Assembly: GCA_934643185.1 (NCBI GenBank) | Contig: CAKUBN010000006.1 | Location: 3,885 to 67,884 of the forward strand | Source of the DNA: an uncultured Eubacteriales bacterium | GTDB taxonomy: Bacteria; Bacillota; Clostridia; Oscillospirales; Acutalibacteraceae | DNA length: 64,000 nucleotides | Direction: 5' to 3' | Shown: positions 8,344 to 17,040 of the stretch, in pieces | How positions within the stretch are numbered: position 1 is the stretch's first letter | Layout: every line of letters starts with the position of its first letter | Translations under genes and position numbers: made by a program | The notes under the pieces: generated by a model | Told to the model about the DNA's origin: nothing | The model's database searches: none | What the model saw: only the letters and a program-made list of their open reading frames with translations

Positions 8344-9423
8344 ATGATGTCTATTTTTAATTTCTTCGGCAGCATACTCGGCTATCTGCTGTGGTTCCTG
8401 TACACCGTTTTCAAAAACTACGGTATCGCGATCATCCTGTTCACGATCATCGTAAAGGCGCTGATGTTCCCGTTCTCGATCAAATCGCAGAAGAGCATGG
8501 CGGCGCAGTCCAGATTGGCAAGCAAGCAGCAGGAGCTGCAGAAGAAGTACGCCAAGGACCAGATGAAGTATAACGAAGAGCTGCAGAAGCTCTACGAAAA
8601 AGAGGGCGTGAACCCCGGCGGCGGCTGCCTGACAACGCTGCTTCCGTTCCCGATCATGCTCGGCATTTATTACTCTGTTATCTATCCGCTCTCGAACACC
8701 CTGCATATTGCAAAGGACACTATTGCGCAGGCTACGGAATTCGTTTCTAAGATCCCGGGCATTGCGAGCACGAACCAGTATGTAGAGCTTGAGATCGTTA
8801 AGAATTTTGACGCACTGAAGGATCATTTGACGATGTTCTCTGCGGACGATGTGCAGAAGATCGAATTCTTCGGCAAGGGCTTCAAGTGCTTCGGCCTTGA
8901 CCTGCTCGCGTCCCCGAACACGAGCACATTCGCATCCATGCTGTGGATCATCCCGGTGCTGGCACTTGTGACCTACTGGGGCCAGTCCTTTGTCATGCAG
9001 AAGCTGCAGCCCACGCAGCAGCAGGGCGCAGGCCAGGGCTGCATGAAGGTCATGATGTACGGCATGCCGCTGCTGTCCGCTTACTGGGCATACATCATGC
9101 CGGCGGCTGTTGGCTTCTATTGGATCATCTCCGCACTTGTCGGCTTTGCACAGACGCTCATCACGCACAAGTACTTCTCGCCGGAGCAGGTCTCCGCAAA
9201 GACGGAAGCGAGCCGCTATGTGACGCTTTTACAGGCGGACCAGAAGGTAAAGCCGCTGCCCGCAAACCTGCAAAAGCAGATCGCCGATAAGATCGAGGCG
9301 AAGAACCAGGCACAGGCAGAGCGCCAGGCCGCACAGAAAGAGAAGAAAGCAACCGGTAAAAAGGGCGGAAACACCCAGAAAAACAAGGGTAACTCTACCG
9401 ATTATATGGGAAGCAAGAAGTGA
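8344..9423 (+). CDS. yidC: Membrane protein insertase YidC
   Basis: 359-residue Oxa1-family insertase acting with or without SecYEG. A first membrane segment lies at about 12-40, then the charged cytoplasmic loop (KSQKSMAAQSRLASKQQELQ), a segment near PGGGCLTTLLPFPIMLGIYY and two or three more around 198-275. The conserved groove arginine is replaced by lysine (TIIVKALMFP). No lipobox is visible at the N-terminus, unlike SpoIIIJ. The last 60 residues are a Lys/Gln-rich tail, typical for ribosome contact in Gram-positives. Confidence 0.94.
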   Translation: MMSIFNFFGSILGYLLWFLYTVFKNYGIAIILFTIIVKALMFPFSIKSQKSMAAQSRLASKQQELQKKYAKDQMKYNEELQKLYEKEGVNPGGGCLTTLLPFPIMLGIYYSVIYPLSNTLHIAKDTIAQATEFVSKIPGIASTNQYVELEIVKNFDALKDHLTMFSADDVQKIEFFGKGFKCFGLDLLASPNTSTFASMLWIIPVLALVTYWGQSFVMQKLQPTQQQGAGQGCMKVMMYGMPLLSAYWAYIMPAAVGFYWIISALVGFAQTLITHKYFSPEQVSAKTEASRYVTLLQADQKVKPLPANLQKQIADKIEAKNQAQAERQAAQKEKKATGKKGGNTQKNKGNSTDYMGSKK

Positions 9424-9547
9424 TTCTTGCCGCAAGAAGTTAAGAAATAAAGCTTAAAACGTAAATTCAGGCTGTTATCCCCACCTCCTTTCACTCCGAA
9501 ACGGGATAAAGATAGAGTATTGAAAAGAAGAAAGGAAGAAGAAAGCC

Positions 9548-10372
9548 ATGGTAAAAGAAGCAATCGCAACAGGCGCAACGACAGAAGAAGCGTACGAAAA
9601 AGCATGCGCAATGCTGGGCGTAGACCCCGCAGACGCAGAGTTTGAAGTTCTCGAAACGGAAGAGAAAAAGCGCTTCGGCCTTTTCGGCGGCAGACCGGCA
9701 AAGGTACGCGCATTTATCCGTTCCACACCGGCAGACGCCGCAGCAGATTACCTGCGCAGCATCCTCTCCGGCATGGGTCTCGGCGAAGTAAACATTGAGA
9801 TCCGCGAGGAAGAGGCCGGCGCAGAGCTGGTGCTTACCGGCGAAAACATCGGTTTCATCATCGGCCACCGCGGCGAGACGCTCGATGCGCTCCAGTATCT
9901 TGCGTCGCTCGTTGCAAACCACGTGGACGAGTCCTATTACCGCATTACGCTGGACGTGGGCAACTACCGCGAAAAGCGCAAGGAAACGCTGGAAAACCTC
10001 GGCCGCAAGATGGCTGCCCGTGCCGTGAAGACCGGCCGCAACGCCTCCTTGGAGCCGATGAACCCGTATGAGCGCCGCATCATCCACACCGCCGTGCAGG
10101 AGGTTGAGGGTGCGAAGTCCTGGAGCGAGGGCGAAGACCTTGCCCGCCACGTTGTGATCGGCCCTGAGGGCGGCGAGCGCTACGTTAAGCGTGATAACCG
10201 CCGCGGCGGCAACCGTGGCAGAAACGGCGGCTACAACCGCGATAATCGCGGCGGCCGCGCTCCGCGCAGAGATAACCGTGACAGCCGCCCGGCACAGAAC
10301 CGCACCGCTCCTGCAGCACCGCGCGTTCTGGACGACGTTTCCACGCCGTACGGTAAGATCTCCAAAAACTAA
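9548..10372 (+). CDS. jag: RNA-binding protein Jag/KhpB with Arg-Gly tail
   Basis: 274 residues. An N-terminal Jag domain (about 1-55, TEEAYEKACAMLGV), a KH domain (GENIGFIIGHRGETLDALQY near 100) and an R3H domain (NPYERRIIHTAVQEVEG near 175) are clear. After about residue 215 comes a disordered tail rich in RGG, RNGG and DNR repeats, reminiscent of RNA-binding low-complexity tails. KhpB binds RNA and affects cell elongation and division in streptococci. It is the last gene of the rpmH transcript, before a strong terminator. Confidence 0.93.
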   Translation: MVKEAIATGATTEEAYEKACAMLGVDPADAEFEVLETEEKKRFGLFGGRPAKVRAFIRSTPADAAADYLRSILSGMGLGEVNIEIREEEAGAELVLTGENIGFIIGHRGETLDALQYLASLVANHVDESYYRITLDVGNYREKRKETLENLGRKMAARAVKTGRNASLEPMNPYERRIIHTAVQEVEGAKSWSEGEDLARHVVIGPEGGERYVKRDNRRGGNRGRNGGYNRDNRGGRAPRRDNRDSRPAQNRTAPAAPRVLDDVSTPYGKISKN

Positions 10373-10387
10373 AACTTTAAAACTGAG

Positions 10388-10421
10388 AACCTCCGTATAC
10401 TTCGGTATGCGGAGGTTTTTG
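10388..10421 (+). terminator. Terminator after jag
   Basis: A 13-bp stem, AACCTCCGTATAC / GTATGCGGAGGTT, closed by a TTCG tetraloop and followed by T5. Confidence 0.92.
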
Positions 10422-10494
10422 CGCTTAAAATACGCTGCAATCTGTTCAGCGCGAAATTTCGTAGAATAAGAACGGCGAACAGAAAGGAAAAAAT

Positions 10495-11439
10495 ATGAGC
10501 AGTTTTGCAGATGCACTGAAAGCAAAAGACCTTGAAGCGATCCGAAAACACCCGAAAGCGGACTTGCACAACCACTTTGTACTCGGCGGTGACCGCGACT
10601 ATTTAAAGCATGTGACGGGCAGAGAGATCGAACCGCTCCGCCGCCCGTTAAAATCCATGGATGAAATGCACGCATGGAACGAAGCGAATTTAGGCGCGGC
10701 GTTCGATACGCCCCAAATGCGCCGGGAGCTGATACGCGCGACATTTCATCAGGCGAAAATAGATGGCGTTACAGTGCTCGAAATCGGCGAGGACGTGTGG
10801 GGGCTTGGCGAATACTTTCACAACGACATAAACGCGCTTACAGAGGCCTTTACGGCGGCGCAACGGGATATTGCACCGAACACGGAGCTGCGCTTGCAGA
10901 TCGGCCTTTCGCGGCATTGCCCGGTAGATTATCTTGAAAGCTGTCTCGAGCATTTCTGGGGCAATAAAGCGTTTTACTCGATCGATTTATACGGCGATGA
11001 GCTTGCACAGCCCATCGGAAACTTTAAGAATATCTACTGCCGCGCAAAGCGTGAGGGGCTTGTCTTAAAGGCCCACGTGGGCGAATGGGGCACGGCACAG
11101 GATGTGCAGAGAGCGGTTGAAACGCTGGAACTCGATGAAGTGCAGCACGGCATTGCGGCCGCGGAAGACGCAAATGTGATGCGCTTTTTGGCGGACAATT
11201 CCATTCGGCTGAACATCACACCGTCGAGCAATGTGCTGCTCGGGCGTGTGAGGTCGATGCGCGAACACCCGATACGAAAGCTTTACCGCAGCGGTGTGAC
11301 GGTCACAATCAATTCGGACGACGTGCTCATCTTCGATTCGGACGTTTCAAAGGAATATTTAAGGCTATATGCATCCGGCTGCCTGACGGCGGAAGAGCTT
11401 GACGCGATACGGTTAGAGGGGCTAAAGCCAAAAGCGTAA
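10495..11439 (+). CDS. Adenosine deaminase family metal-dependent hydrolase
   Basis: 314-residue amidohydrolase. Zinc and catalytic positions of adenosine deaminases are present: DLHNHF (HxH, about residues 24-28), KAHVGEWG (His and catalytic Glu), DEVQHG (His) and NSDDV (Asp-Asp). TPSSN matches the family's PTSN element. It would deaminate adenosine or a related purine, but the substrate cannot be fixed. It lies between the jag terminator and mnmE, with AGAAAGGAAA upstream, and is not part of the usual origin gene order. Confidence 0.82.
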   Translation: MSSFADALKAKDLEAIRKHPKADLHNHFVLGGDRDYLKHVTGREIEPLRRPLKSMDEMHAWNEANLGAAFDTPQMRRELIRATFHQAKIDGVTVLEIGEDVWGLGEYFHNDINALTEAFTAAQRDIAPNTELRLQIGLSRHCPVDYLESCLEHFWGNKAFYSIDLYGDELAQPIGNFKNIYCRAKREGLVLKAHVGEWGTAQDVQRAVETLELDEVQHGIAAAEDANVMRFLADNSIRLNITPSSNVLLGRVRSMREHPIRKLYRSGVTVTINSDDVLIFDSDVSKEYLRLYASGCLTAEELDAIRLEGLKPKA

Positions 11440-11440
11440 A

Positions 11441-11583
11441 GATGCTCTGCTCCTTGTTTACGGTACTGGTGCGGAGTTAGGAGACACAGGGTATGTCTAT
11501 TATATTTTCCTCTCCTACACGCAGGGTGAGCCTTTGCCGTACACGTTGTATTTAGACGGCGAGGAAGCGGCGGTGTTTGCATA
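11441..11583 (+). pseudogene. Possible decayed reading frame after the deaminase gene
   Basis: An open frame without a start codon encodes about 47 residues (ending PYTLYLDGEEAAVFA, stop at 11581-11583). It is shifted by one relative to the deaminase stop. The composition looks protein-like but I do not recognise the family. It may be the tail of a deleted gene or chance. Confidence 0.25.
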
Positions 11584-11607
11584 AAAGAACGGCATAATTT
11601 AGAAAGG

Positions 11608-11641
11608 AAGCGTCTCCAAACGGGTAAAGGAGACGCTTTTT
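11608..11641 (+). terminator. Terminator upstream of mnmE
   Basis: AAGCGTCTCC pairs with GGAGACGCTT across an 11-base loop, followed by a T run. It separates the deaminase gene from mnmE. Confidence 0.88.
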
Positions 11642-11676
11642 CTGTGCGATTTTCTCTGCGTTTTCCGACATTCTGC

Positions 11677-11705
11677 GTGACAATCTTTTTTTTGCGTGGT
11701 ATAAT
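11677..11705 (+). promoter_or_regulatory. mnmE promoter
   Basis: GTGACA (11677-11682), a 17-base spacer and TATAAT (11700-11705), about 40 bases upstream of the mnmE start. Confidence 0.75.
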
Positions 11706-11744
11706 ACAAAATGAGAAAGTGTTTGTGAACAGAAGGGATAAACT

Positions 11745-13109
11745 ATGAAAACCATTGCAGCGATCTCTACGGCGGCGGCGCCGGGCGGCATCGGGGTCAT
11801 CCGCATTTCGGGCGATGAGGCCCGCGCGGTCGGCGACCATGTTTTTAAATCGGTTTCCGGCGTAAGGCTCTGCGATATGGCGGGCTACACGTGCCGCTTT
11901 GGGCATGTGTACGCGCCGGACGGTGAGCGCCTCGATGAGTGCGTTGCGACTGTTTTTGCCGCGCCGCACAGCTTTACGGGCGAAGACGTGATAGAGCTTT
12001 CCTGCCACGGCGGTCTGTTCGTTTTGAAAGCGGTTTTGCAGGCGGTTTTTGCCGCCGGTGCGGTCTCTGCGGCGCCGGGCGAATTCACGCGCCGCGCGTT
12101 TTTGAACGGCAAAATGGACCTTGCGCAGGCGGAAGCTGTGATGCAGATCATCTCCGCGCAGGGACGCGAGGCGATGAAAGCGGCGCAGGCGGGACACGAC
12201 GGTGCGCTTTCCCGCCGTATTGAAAAGCTGCGTGCGGATTTAACAGACATCGGCGCGCACCTCGCCGCGTGGGCAGATTACCCGGACGACGACATTCCGC
12301 AGGTGGACGAAACCATGCTGAAAACGCGCCTTGCCGCTGGGAAAGCGGCGCTGAAGGAGTTGCTCGCCGGCTTTGACGGCGGGCGCATTCTGCGCGAGGG
12401 CGTGGTGACGGTCATTGCGGGCCGCCCGAACGCCGGTAAATCCACGCTGATGAACCTGCTTGCGGGCTGTGAGCGTTCTATTGTGACGGACCTTGCGGGC
12501 ACAACGCGCGACGTGGTGGAGGAGACGGTGCTGCTCGGCGAGATCCCGCTGCGCCTTGCGGACACGGCCGGCATCCGCGATACGGAAGACCGCGTAGAGC
12601 AGATTGGCGTGCGCATGGCGTTAGATCGCGTCAAAACGGCGCAGTTCGTGCTGGCGGTGTTTGATGCGAGCGAAGAGCTAAACGACGACGACCGCGCGCT
12701 GATGGACGCGATTGGCGACACGCCGGCGGTGGCGGTCATCAATAAATCCGACCTTGCGCCGAAGATCGACCGCGCGGAGATCGACAAGCATTTTCAGGAG
12801 GTCGTGACGGTCTCGGCGCTTTCCGGCGAGGGACTGCCTGCGCTGCAAAACGCGGCGGCACGCGCACTGAAAACCGCCGAGCTGAACCCGAACGACGGCA
12901 TTCTCTACACAGAGCGCCAGCGCGCGGACGTGCAGAAGGCACTCACGGCATTGGAGGAAGCGGAAAACGCTTTGCTCATGGGCATGACGTGGGACGCCGT
13001 GACGGTCTCGTTAGAGGGCGCAATCGCGGCTTTAAACGAGCTGACCGGCGAGCGCGTCTCGGATGCGGTGGTTGACCAAGTGTTTGAAAAGTTCTGCGTG
13101 GGCAAATAA
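11745..13109 (+). CDS. mnmE: tRNA uridine-5-carboxymethylaminomethyl modification GTPase MnmE
   Basis: 454 residues. An N-terminal tetrahydrofolate-binding domain (about 1-120), a helical domain and an inserted G domain with P-loop GRPNAGKS near 226, DTAG (LADTAGIRDTE) and NKSD are present. The C-terminal CxGK motif (FCVGK) carries the essential cysteine. With MnmG it modifies U34 of tRNAs reading NNA/NNG codons. It starts the mnmE-mnmG-rsmG group. Confidence 0.96.
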   Translation: MKTIAAISTAAAPGGIGVIRISGDEARAVGDHVFKSVSGVRLCDMAGYTCRFGHVYAPDGERLDECVATVFAAPHSFTGEDVIELSCHGGLFVLKAVLQAVFAAGAVSAAPGEFTRRAFLNGKMDLAQAEAVMQIISAQGREAMKAAQAGHDGALSRRIEKLRADLTDIGAHLAAWADYPDDDIPQVDETMLKTRLAAGKAALKELLAGFDGGRILREGVVTVIAGRPNAGKSTLMNLLAGCERSIVTDLAGTTRDVVEETVLLGEIPLRLADTAGIRDTEDRVEQIGVRMALDRVKTAQFVLAVFDASEELNDDDRALMDAIGDTPAVAVINKSDLAPKIDRAEIDKHFQEVVTVSALSGEGLPALQNAAARALKTAELNPNDGILYTERQRADVQKALTALEEAENALLMGMTWDAVTVSLEGAIAALNELTGERVSDAVVDQVFEKFCVGK

Positions 13110-13182
13110 AAACGTCAAAATTGTTATATTTTAAATTTAAAATAAGCTGTATTTCAGAATAAATTGGAAAAGAAGTTAAATT

Positions 13183-15060
13183 ATGAGCTATGATGCAGGA
13201 AAATACGATGTTGCCGTGATCGGCGCAGGACACGCGGGCATTGAGGCGGCTTTGGCCTCGGCGCGTCTCGGCTGCCGCACGGTGATTTTCACGATAAACA
13301 TGGACGCTGTGGGCAACTGCCCGTGCAACCCGAGCATTGGCGGCACGGCAAAAGGCCACCTTGTGCGCGAAGTGGACGCGCTCGGCGGCGAAATGGGCAA
13401 GACGGCGGACGAATGCACGCTGCAAAGCCGCATGCTGAACCTTGGCAAAGGCCCGGCGGTGCACTCGCTGCGCGCGCAGATCGACCGCAACAAATATGCG
13501 CGCGTGATGAAGCATAAGCTTGAGCAGTGCGAAAACCTCGTGATGCGCCAGGCGGAGGTCATCGACATCAAAAGAGACGGCGAAAACTGGCTGCTGACGA
13601 CGCGCCTTGGCGCGGTGTACACGTGCCGCGCGGTCGTGCTGGCGACCGGCACGTTCCTTGGCGGGCGCATTTTTGTGGGCGAAGTCTCGTATGCGGGCGG
13701 CCCGGACGGCATGTTCCCGGCGACGGACCTTGCGGACTCCTTAAAAGAGCTCGGCATTTCGCTGCGCCGCTTTAAGACTGGCACCCCGGCGCGCGTGCTG
13801 CGCTCGTCCATCGATTTTACCGACCTTGAGGTGCAAAAGGGCGATGAGCCCGTCACGCCGTTCTCGTTCGATACGGAAGTGCCGCCGAAAAATACGGCGG
13901 TGTGCCATGTGAGCTGGACGAACGACCGCACAAAGCAGGTCATTCTCGATAACATTCGCCGTTCGCCGCTGTATGCAGGCATGATCGAGGGTGTTGGCCC
14001 GCGCTACTGCCCGAGTATTGAGGATAAGATCATGCGCTTCTCCGAAAAGCCGCGGCATCAACTTTTCATTGAGCCGTGCGGCGCGGAAACCGAGGAAATG
14101 TACCTGCAGGGCATGAGCTCGTCGCTACCCGAGGAGGTGCAGATCGCGTTTTACCGCACGATCAAGGGTCTTGAACACGTGGAGATCATGCGCAATGCGT
14201 ATGCGATCGAATACGACTGCTGCGACCCGCTGCAGCTAAACGCCACACTGGAATTCCGCGATTACCCGGGCCTTTACGGCGCGGGGCAGTTCAACGGCAG
14301 CTCCGGCTATGAAGAGGCCGCCGCGCAGGGCTTTGTGGCGGGCGCAAACGCCGCGCTGAAAGTCTTGAATCGTGACCCGCTTATTTTGGACCGCGCGGGC
14401 TCGTACATCGGAACGCTCATCGACGACCTCATCACGAAGGGCGTTACCGATCCGTATCGCATGATGACCTCACGCTCCGAATATCGCCTTGTGCTGCGGC
14501 AGGATAACGCCGACGAGCGTTTGACGCCGATCGGCCGCGAACTGGGGCTCATCGATGACCGCCGTTGGGCGAAGTTTGAGAAGAAGCAGGCACAGAAAGA
14601 AGCAGAGATGAAGCGCGCAGAAAAGACGGTATTTTCGCCGACGGATGCGCTGAACGCGGTGCTGGTTTCATGTGAAACCACGCCGGTCACTACAGGTGTG
14701 CGCCTTTCCGAGTTGCTGCGCCGCCCGCAGGTGACGTATGCGGATTTAACACCCATCGATACGGAGCGGCCGGACTATCCGCGTGAGATTTTTGAAAGCG
14801 TGGAGACGGCGCTCAAATATGAGGGCTACATCAAGCGCCAGCTGCAGGACATTGCCGAAATGCGGCGCTTAGAAAAGAAGCTGCTGCCGAAGGAGATCGA
14901 CTATTCCGAAATCTCCGGTTTGCGGCTGGAAGCACAGGAAAAGCTCAACCGTGTGCGCCCAGAAAACGTGGGGCAGGCGGGGCGCATCTCCGGTGTTTCC
15001 CCGGCAGATATTTCCGTGCTGCTCATTTGGCTTTCTGCGCACAACGAAAAAACAAATTAA
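13183..15060 (+). CDS. mnmG: tRNA uridine-5-carboxymethylaminomethyl modification enzyme MnmG
   Basis: 625-residue FAD enzyme, partner of MnmE. The dinucleotide-binding motif GAGHAGIEAALASARLG lies near residue 11 and the GidA signature IGGTAKGHLVREVDALGG near 50. The tail (DISVLLIWL) is family-typical. It follows mnmE after 73 bases. A parS-like palindrome lies inside the coding sequence at 14664-14679. Confidence 0.96.
   Translation: MSYDAGKYDVAVIGAGHAGIEAALASARLGCRTVIFTINMDAVGNCPCNPSIGGTAKGHLVREVDALGGEMGKTADECTLQSRMLNLGKGPAVHSLRAQIDRNKYARVMKHKLEQCENLVMRQAEVIDIKRDGENWLLTTRLGAVYTCRAVVLATGTFLGGRIFVGEVSYAGGPDGMFPATDLADSLKELGISLRRFKTGTPARVLRSSIDFTDLEVQKGDEPVTPFSFDTEVPPKNTAVCHVSWTNDRTKQVILDNIRRSPLYAGMIEGVGPRYCPSIEDKIMRFSEKPRHQLFIEPCGAETEEMYLQGMSSSLPEEVQIAFYRTIKGLEHVEIMRNAYAIEYDCCDPLQLNATLEFRDYPGLYGAGQFNGSSGYEEAAAQGFVAGANAALKVLNRDPLILDRAGSYIGTLIDDLITKGVTDPYRMMTSRSEYRLVLRQDNADERLTPIGRELGLIDDRRWAKFEKKQAQKEAEMKRAEKTVFSPTDALNAVLVSCETTPVTTGVRLSELLRRPQVTYADLTPIDTERPDYPREIFESVETALKYEGYIKRQLQDIAEMRRLEKKLLPKEIDYSEISGLRLEAQEKLNRVRPENVGQAGRISGVSPADISVLLIWLSAHNEKTN
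14664..14679. other. parS-like site inside mnmG
   Basis: GGTTTCATGTGAAACC is a near-perfect palindrome that differs from the intergenic sites at 18768 and 18817 (TGTTTCATGTGAAACA in this orientation) only at its two outer bases. Confidence 0.65.
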
Positions 15061-15103
15061 AGTAAAATTTATATTGCCGTTTACAGATAAAGGGACAATT
15101 TTT

Positions 15104-15154
15104 ATGTACCAATTTAGAAAGGACAGCTTTGCATTAGGCAGGCTGAAATTTTAA
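15104..15154 (+). CDS. Possible 16-residue leader peptide before rsmG
   Basis: ATG at 15104 opens MYQFRKDSFALGRLKF and stops 2 bases before the rsmG ATG. A weak AAAGGG lies 9 bases upstream. rsmG itself has only a poor ribosome binding site, so translation could be coupled. Evidence is spacing only. Confidence 0.3.
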   Translation: MYQFRKDSFALGRLKF

Positions 15155-15156
15155 CT

Positions 15157-15900
15157 ATGAATATTAAAAATCTGCTGATTTCGAAAGCAAAAGAGATCGG
15201 CGTAAAGGTTTCGCCTGCACAGGCGGAGCAGTTCCAGACGTACCTGGATCTCCTTTTGGAGCGTAACACCGTGATGAATCTCACGGCCATCACCGACCCG
15301 GAAGAAGCGGTCGTGAAGCATTTTGTGGATAGCCTGACGCTTTTAAAAGCGCTTGAGATCAAGAAGAATGCGAAAGTCATCGATGTGGGCACCGGCGCGG
15401 GCTTCCCGGGCATTCCGCTCAAGATCATGCGCCCAGACATTGAGCTGACTTTGCTCGATTCCCTGAATAAACGTCTCGTTTTCCTGCGTGAGGTGTGCGA
15501 TGCCATCGGTATTGAGGCGGAGACCATCCACAAGCGCGCGGAGGAGGCTGGAAAAGACGTAAAACTGCGCGAAAGCTTCGATGTTGCAACGGCCCGCGCG
15601 GTCGCGAACATGAACATTTTGGCGGAATATTGCATTCCGCTTATCAAAATGAAGGGCTATTTTGCCGCGATGAAAGGCCCGAGCCTGCCGGATGAGCTGG
15701 AATATGCCCGAAAAGCAATATCTTCGCTCGGCTGCGACGTGGTCAAAACGGTTCCGTTCATTCTGCCGGACGAGGAGCAGAGCGAACGCTTTGTCGCCGT
15801 GATGCGCAAGCTGCGCTTTACGCCGAAAATGTACCCGCGCCACGGCGGCACCATCACGAAAAAGCCGCTCTTTTTAGTACAGAAAGGGGAAGCCGAATGA
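15157..15900 (+). CDS. rsmG: 16S rRNA (guanine-N7) methyltransferase RsmG
   Basis: 247-residue SAM-dependent enzyme that methylates G527 of 16S rRNA (E. coli numbering). The SAM motif VIDVGTGAGFPGIPLKI is near residue 73, preceded by HFVDSLTLL. It overlaps the next gene by 4 bases (ATGA). The mnmG-rsmG-noc/parA order is classic for Firmicutes origins. Confidence 0.95.
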   Translation: MNIKNLLISKAKEIGVKVSPAQAEQFQTYLDLLLERNTVMNLTAITDPEEAVVKHFVDSLTLLKALEIKKNAKVIDVGTGAGFPGIPLKIMRPDIELTLLDSLNKRLVFLREVCDAIGIEAETIHKRAEEAGKDVKLRESFDVATARAVANMNILAEYCIPLIKMKGYFAAMKGPSLPDELEYARKAISSLGCDVVKTVPFILPDEEQSERFVAVMRKLRFTPKMYPRHGGTITKKPLFLVQKGEAE

Positions 15901-16334
15901 ATATTATCTACCGCAAAGCCGAATTGAGCGATATTCCGAAGTTAAACCCGCTTTTGGCACAGCTTTCGGATGCCATGGCAGACCCGCAGAAAATGGCGGA
16001 GAAAATGGAGAAAATCGCAAAGAACGAGGATAATTATCTGCTGGTTGCAGAAAACACGGAAAACGGCGACCTTTGCGGTTCTTTGATTGGCGTTGCTTTT
16101 GAGGATATCTGCGATACCTGCAAACCGATTTTGCTCGTCGAAAATGTCGTCACGGACGAAAAGTACCGCGGAAAGGGCATTGGCCGCGGCATGTTTGAAG
16201 CCATTGAAGCGTGGGGCAGGGAGAAAAAATGCCACTATTGCATTTTAGTTTCCGGCCTGCAGCGCACCGGCGCGCATAAGTTCTATGACGCCATCGGGTA
16301 CAGCGAAGTGAAGGGCTTTAAAAAATATTTATAA
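15897..16334 (+). CDS. GNAT family N-acetyltransferase
   Basis: 145 residues with the acetyl-CoA loop TDEKYRGKGIGRGMF (about 87-101) and a C-terminal AHKFYDAIGYSEVKGFKKYL, typical of GNAT enzymes. Substrate unknown. The start overlaps the rsmG stop, so the two are translated together. A strong two-way terminator follows. Confidence 0.85.
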   Translation: MNIIYRKAELSDIPKLNPLLAQLSDAMADPQKMAEKMEKIAKNEDNYLLVAENTENGDLCGSLIGVAFEDICDTCKPILLVENVVTDEKYRGKGIGRGMFEAIEAWGREKKCHYCILVSGLQRTGAHKFYDAIGYSEVKGFKKYL

Positions 16335-16346
16335 AAAAGACGATGT

Positions 16347-16390
16347 AAAAACGTCTATGCAAGAGTTTTTCCTTGCATAGACGTTTTTTA
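16347..16390. terminator. Bidirectional terminator between converging GNAT and NUDIX genes
   Basis: A 17-bp stem, AAAAACGTCTATGCAAG / CTTGCATAGACGTTTTT, with A and T tracts on both sides serves both strands. Confidence 0.9.
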
Positions 16391-17008
16391 ATCAAAAAGA
16401 ACGTGCCAGTTTGGATCGCGGGAAGCTGCAAAGCACATTCGAATTTGCTCTGCATTGTTCTTTTCCTCCGCAAGCTGCGGCAATTTATCTTCCGCATACC
16501 ATCGGCTTTCAATCGTTTCGACGTTGGATTGAAATTCACCGCCTGTACGCGTACATAGAAAGAAAATTTTGCAGATATTGTAGGCGTAGCGCGGCAAATT
16601 GTGCTGGTTTCGGTCCTGCACAGCGATGATACGGTCTGCTGTGACGCGCAATCCGGCTTCTTCCAAAACCTCTTTAACAGCGTTTTCTCCAACGGATTTA
16701 TCCACATCGACCCAGCCGCCGGGCAAAGACCACTTGCCATTTTGCTCGCGCACCAGTAAAATTCGGCCGTTTTCAATAATCGCCGCGCGGGTATCTAGCT
16801 TCGGTGTTTGATACCCGGTTTCATTACAGAATAGAGTTTTAACGGTTTCTACCGGAATCTCGCTTTTCATAGACAAGATTTCAGCGGCAATTTCACGAAT
16901 ACGCGTGTAACGCTCTAGGTCAAAAACATCTTTGCCGTAGGTTAAACCTGCCTGCGCTAAGCTTTGCAGTTCGATGGCCCAGTTGAGCCATTGGTCTTTG
17001 TTTTCCAT
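16388..17008 (-). CDS. NUDIX hydrolase (YjhB-type with N-terminal helical domain)
   Basis: 206 residues from the ATG at 17008, which has AGGAG 6 bases upstream. The N-terminal part (WLNWAIELQSLAQAGLTYGKD) matches the NUDIX N-terminal domain of ADP-ribose-pyrophosphatase-like proteins. The Nudix box GGWVDVDKSVGENAVKEVLE shows Lys at the usual E and R positions, as common in this subfamily. It probably hydrolyses a nucleoside diphosphate derivative; substrate not determinable. Confidence 0.86.
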   Translation of the reverse strand: MENKDQWLNWAIELQSLAQAGLTYGKDVFDLERYTRIREIAAEILSMKSEIPVETVKTLFCNETGYQTPKLDTRAAIIENGRILLVREQNGKWSLPGGWVDVDKSVGENAVKEVLEEAGLRVTADRIIAVQDRNQHNLPRYAYNICKIFFLCTRTGGEFQSNVETIESRWYAEDKLPQLAEEKNNAEQIRMCFAASRDPNWHVLFD

Positions 17009-17024
17009 TTTATTCTCCTGCCGT

Positions 17025-17040
17025 AGTTTCACGTGGAACT
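17025..17040. other. Degenerate parS-like site between NUDIX and GNAT genes
   Basis: AGTTTCACGTGGAACT keeps the central TTTCACGTG of the canonical site TGTTTCACGTGAAACA but has three mismatches (both outer bases and one inner A). Confidence 0.45.

Noticed and set aside
10495..11439. Deaminase truncated at its C-terminus
   Set aside because: All metal and catalytic motifs are present and the end is plausible for this subfamily; the following open frame is in another phase.
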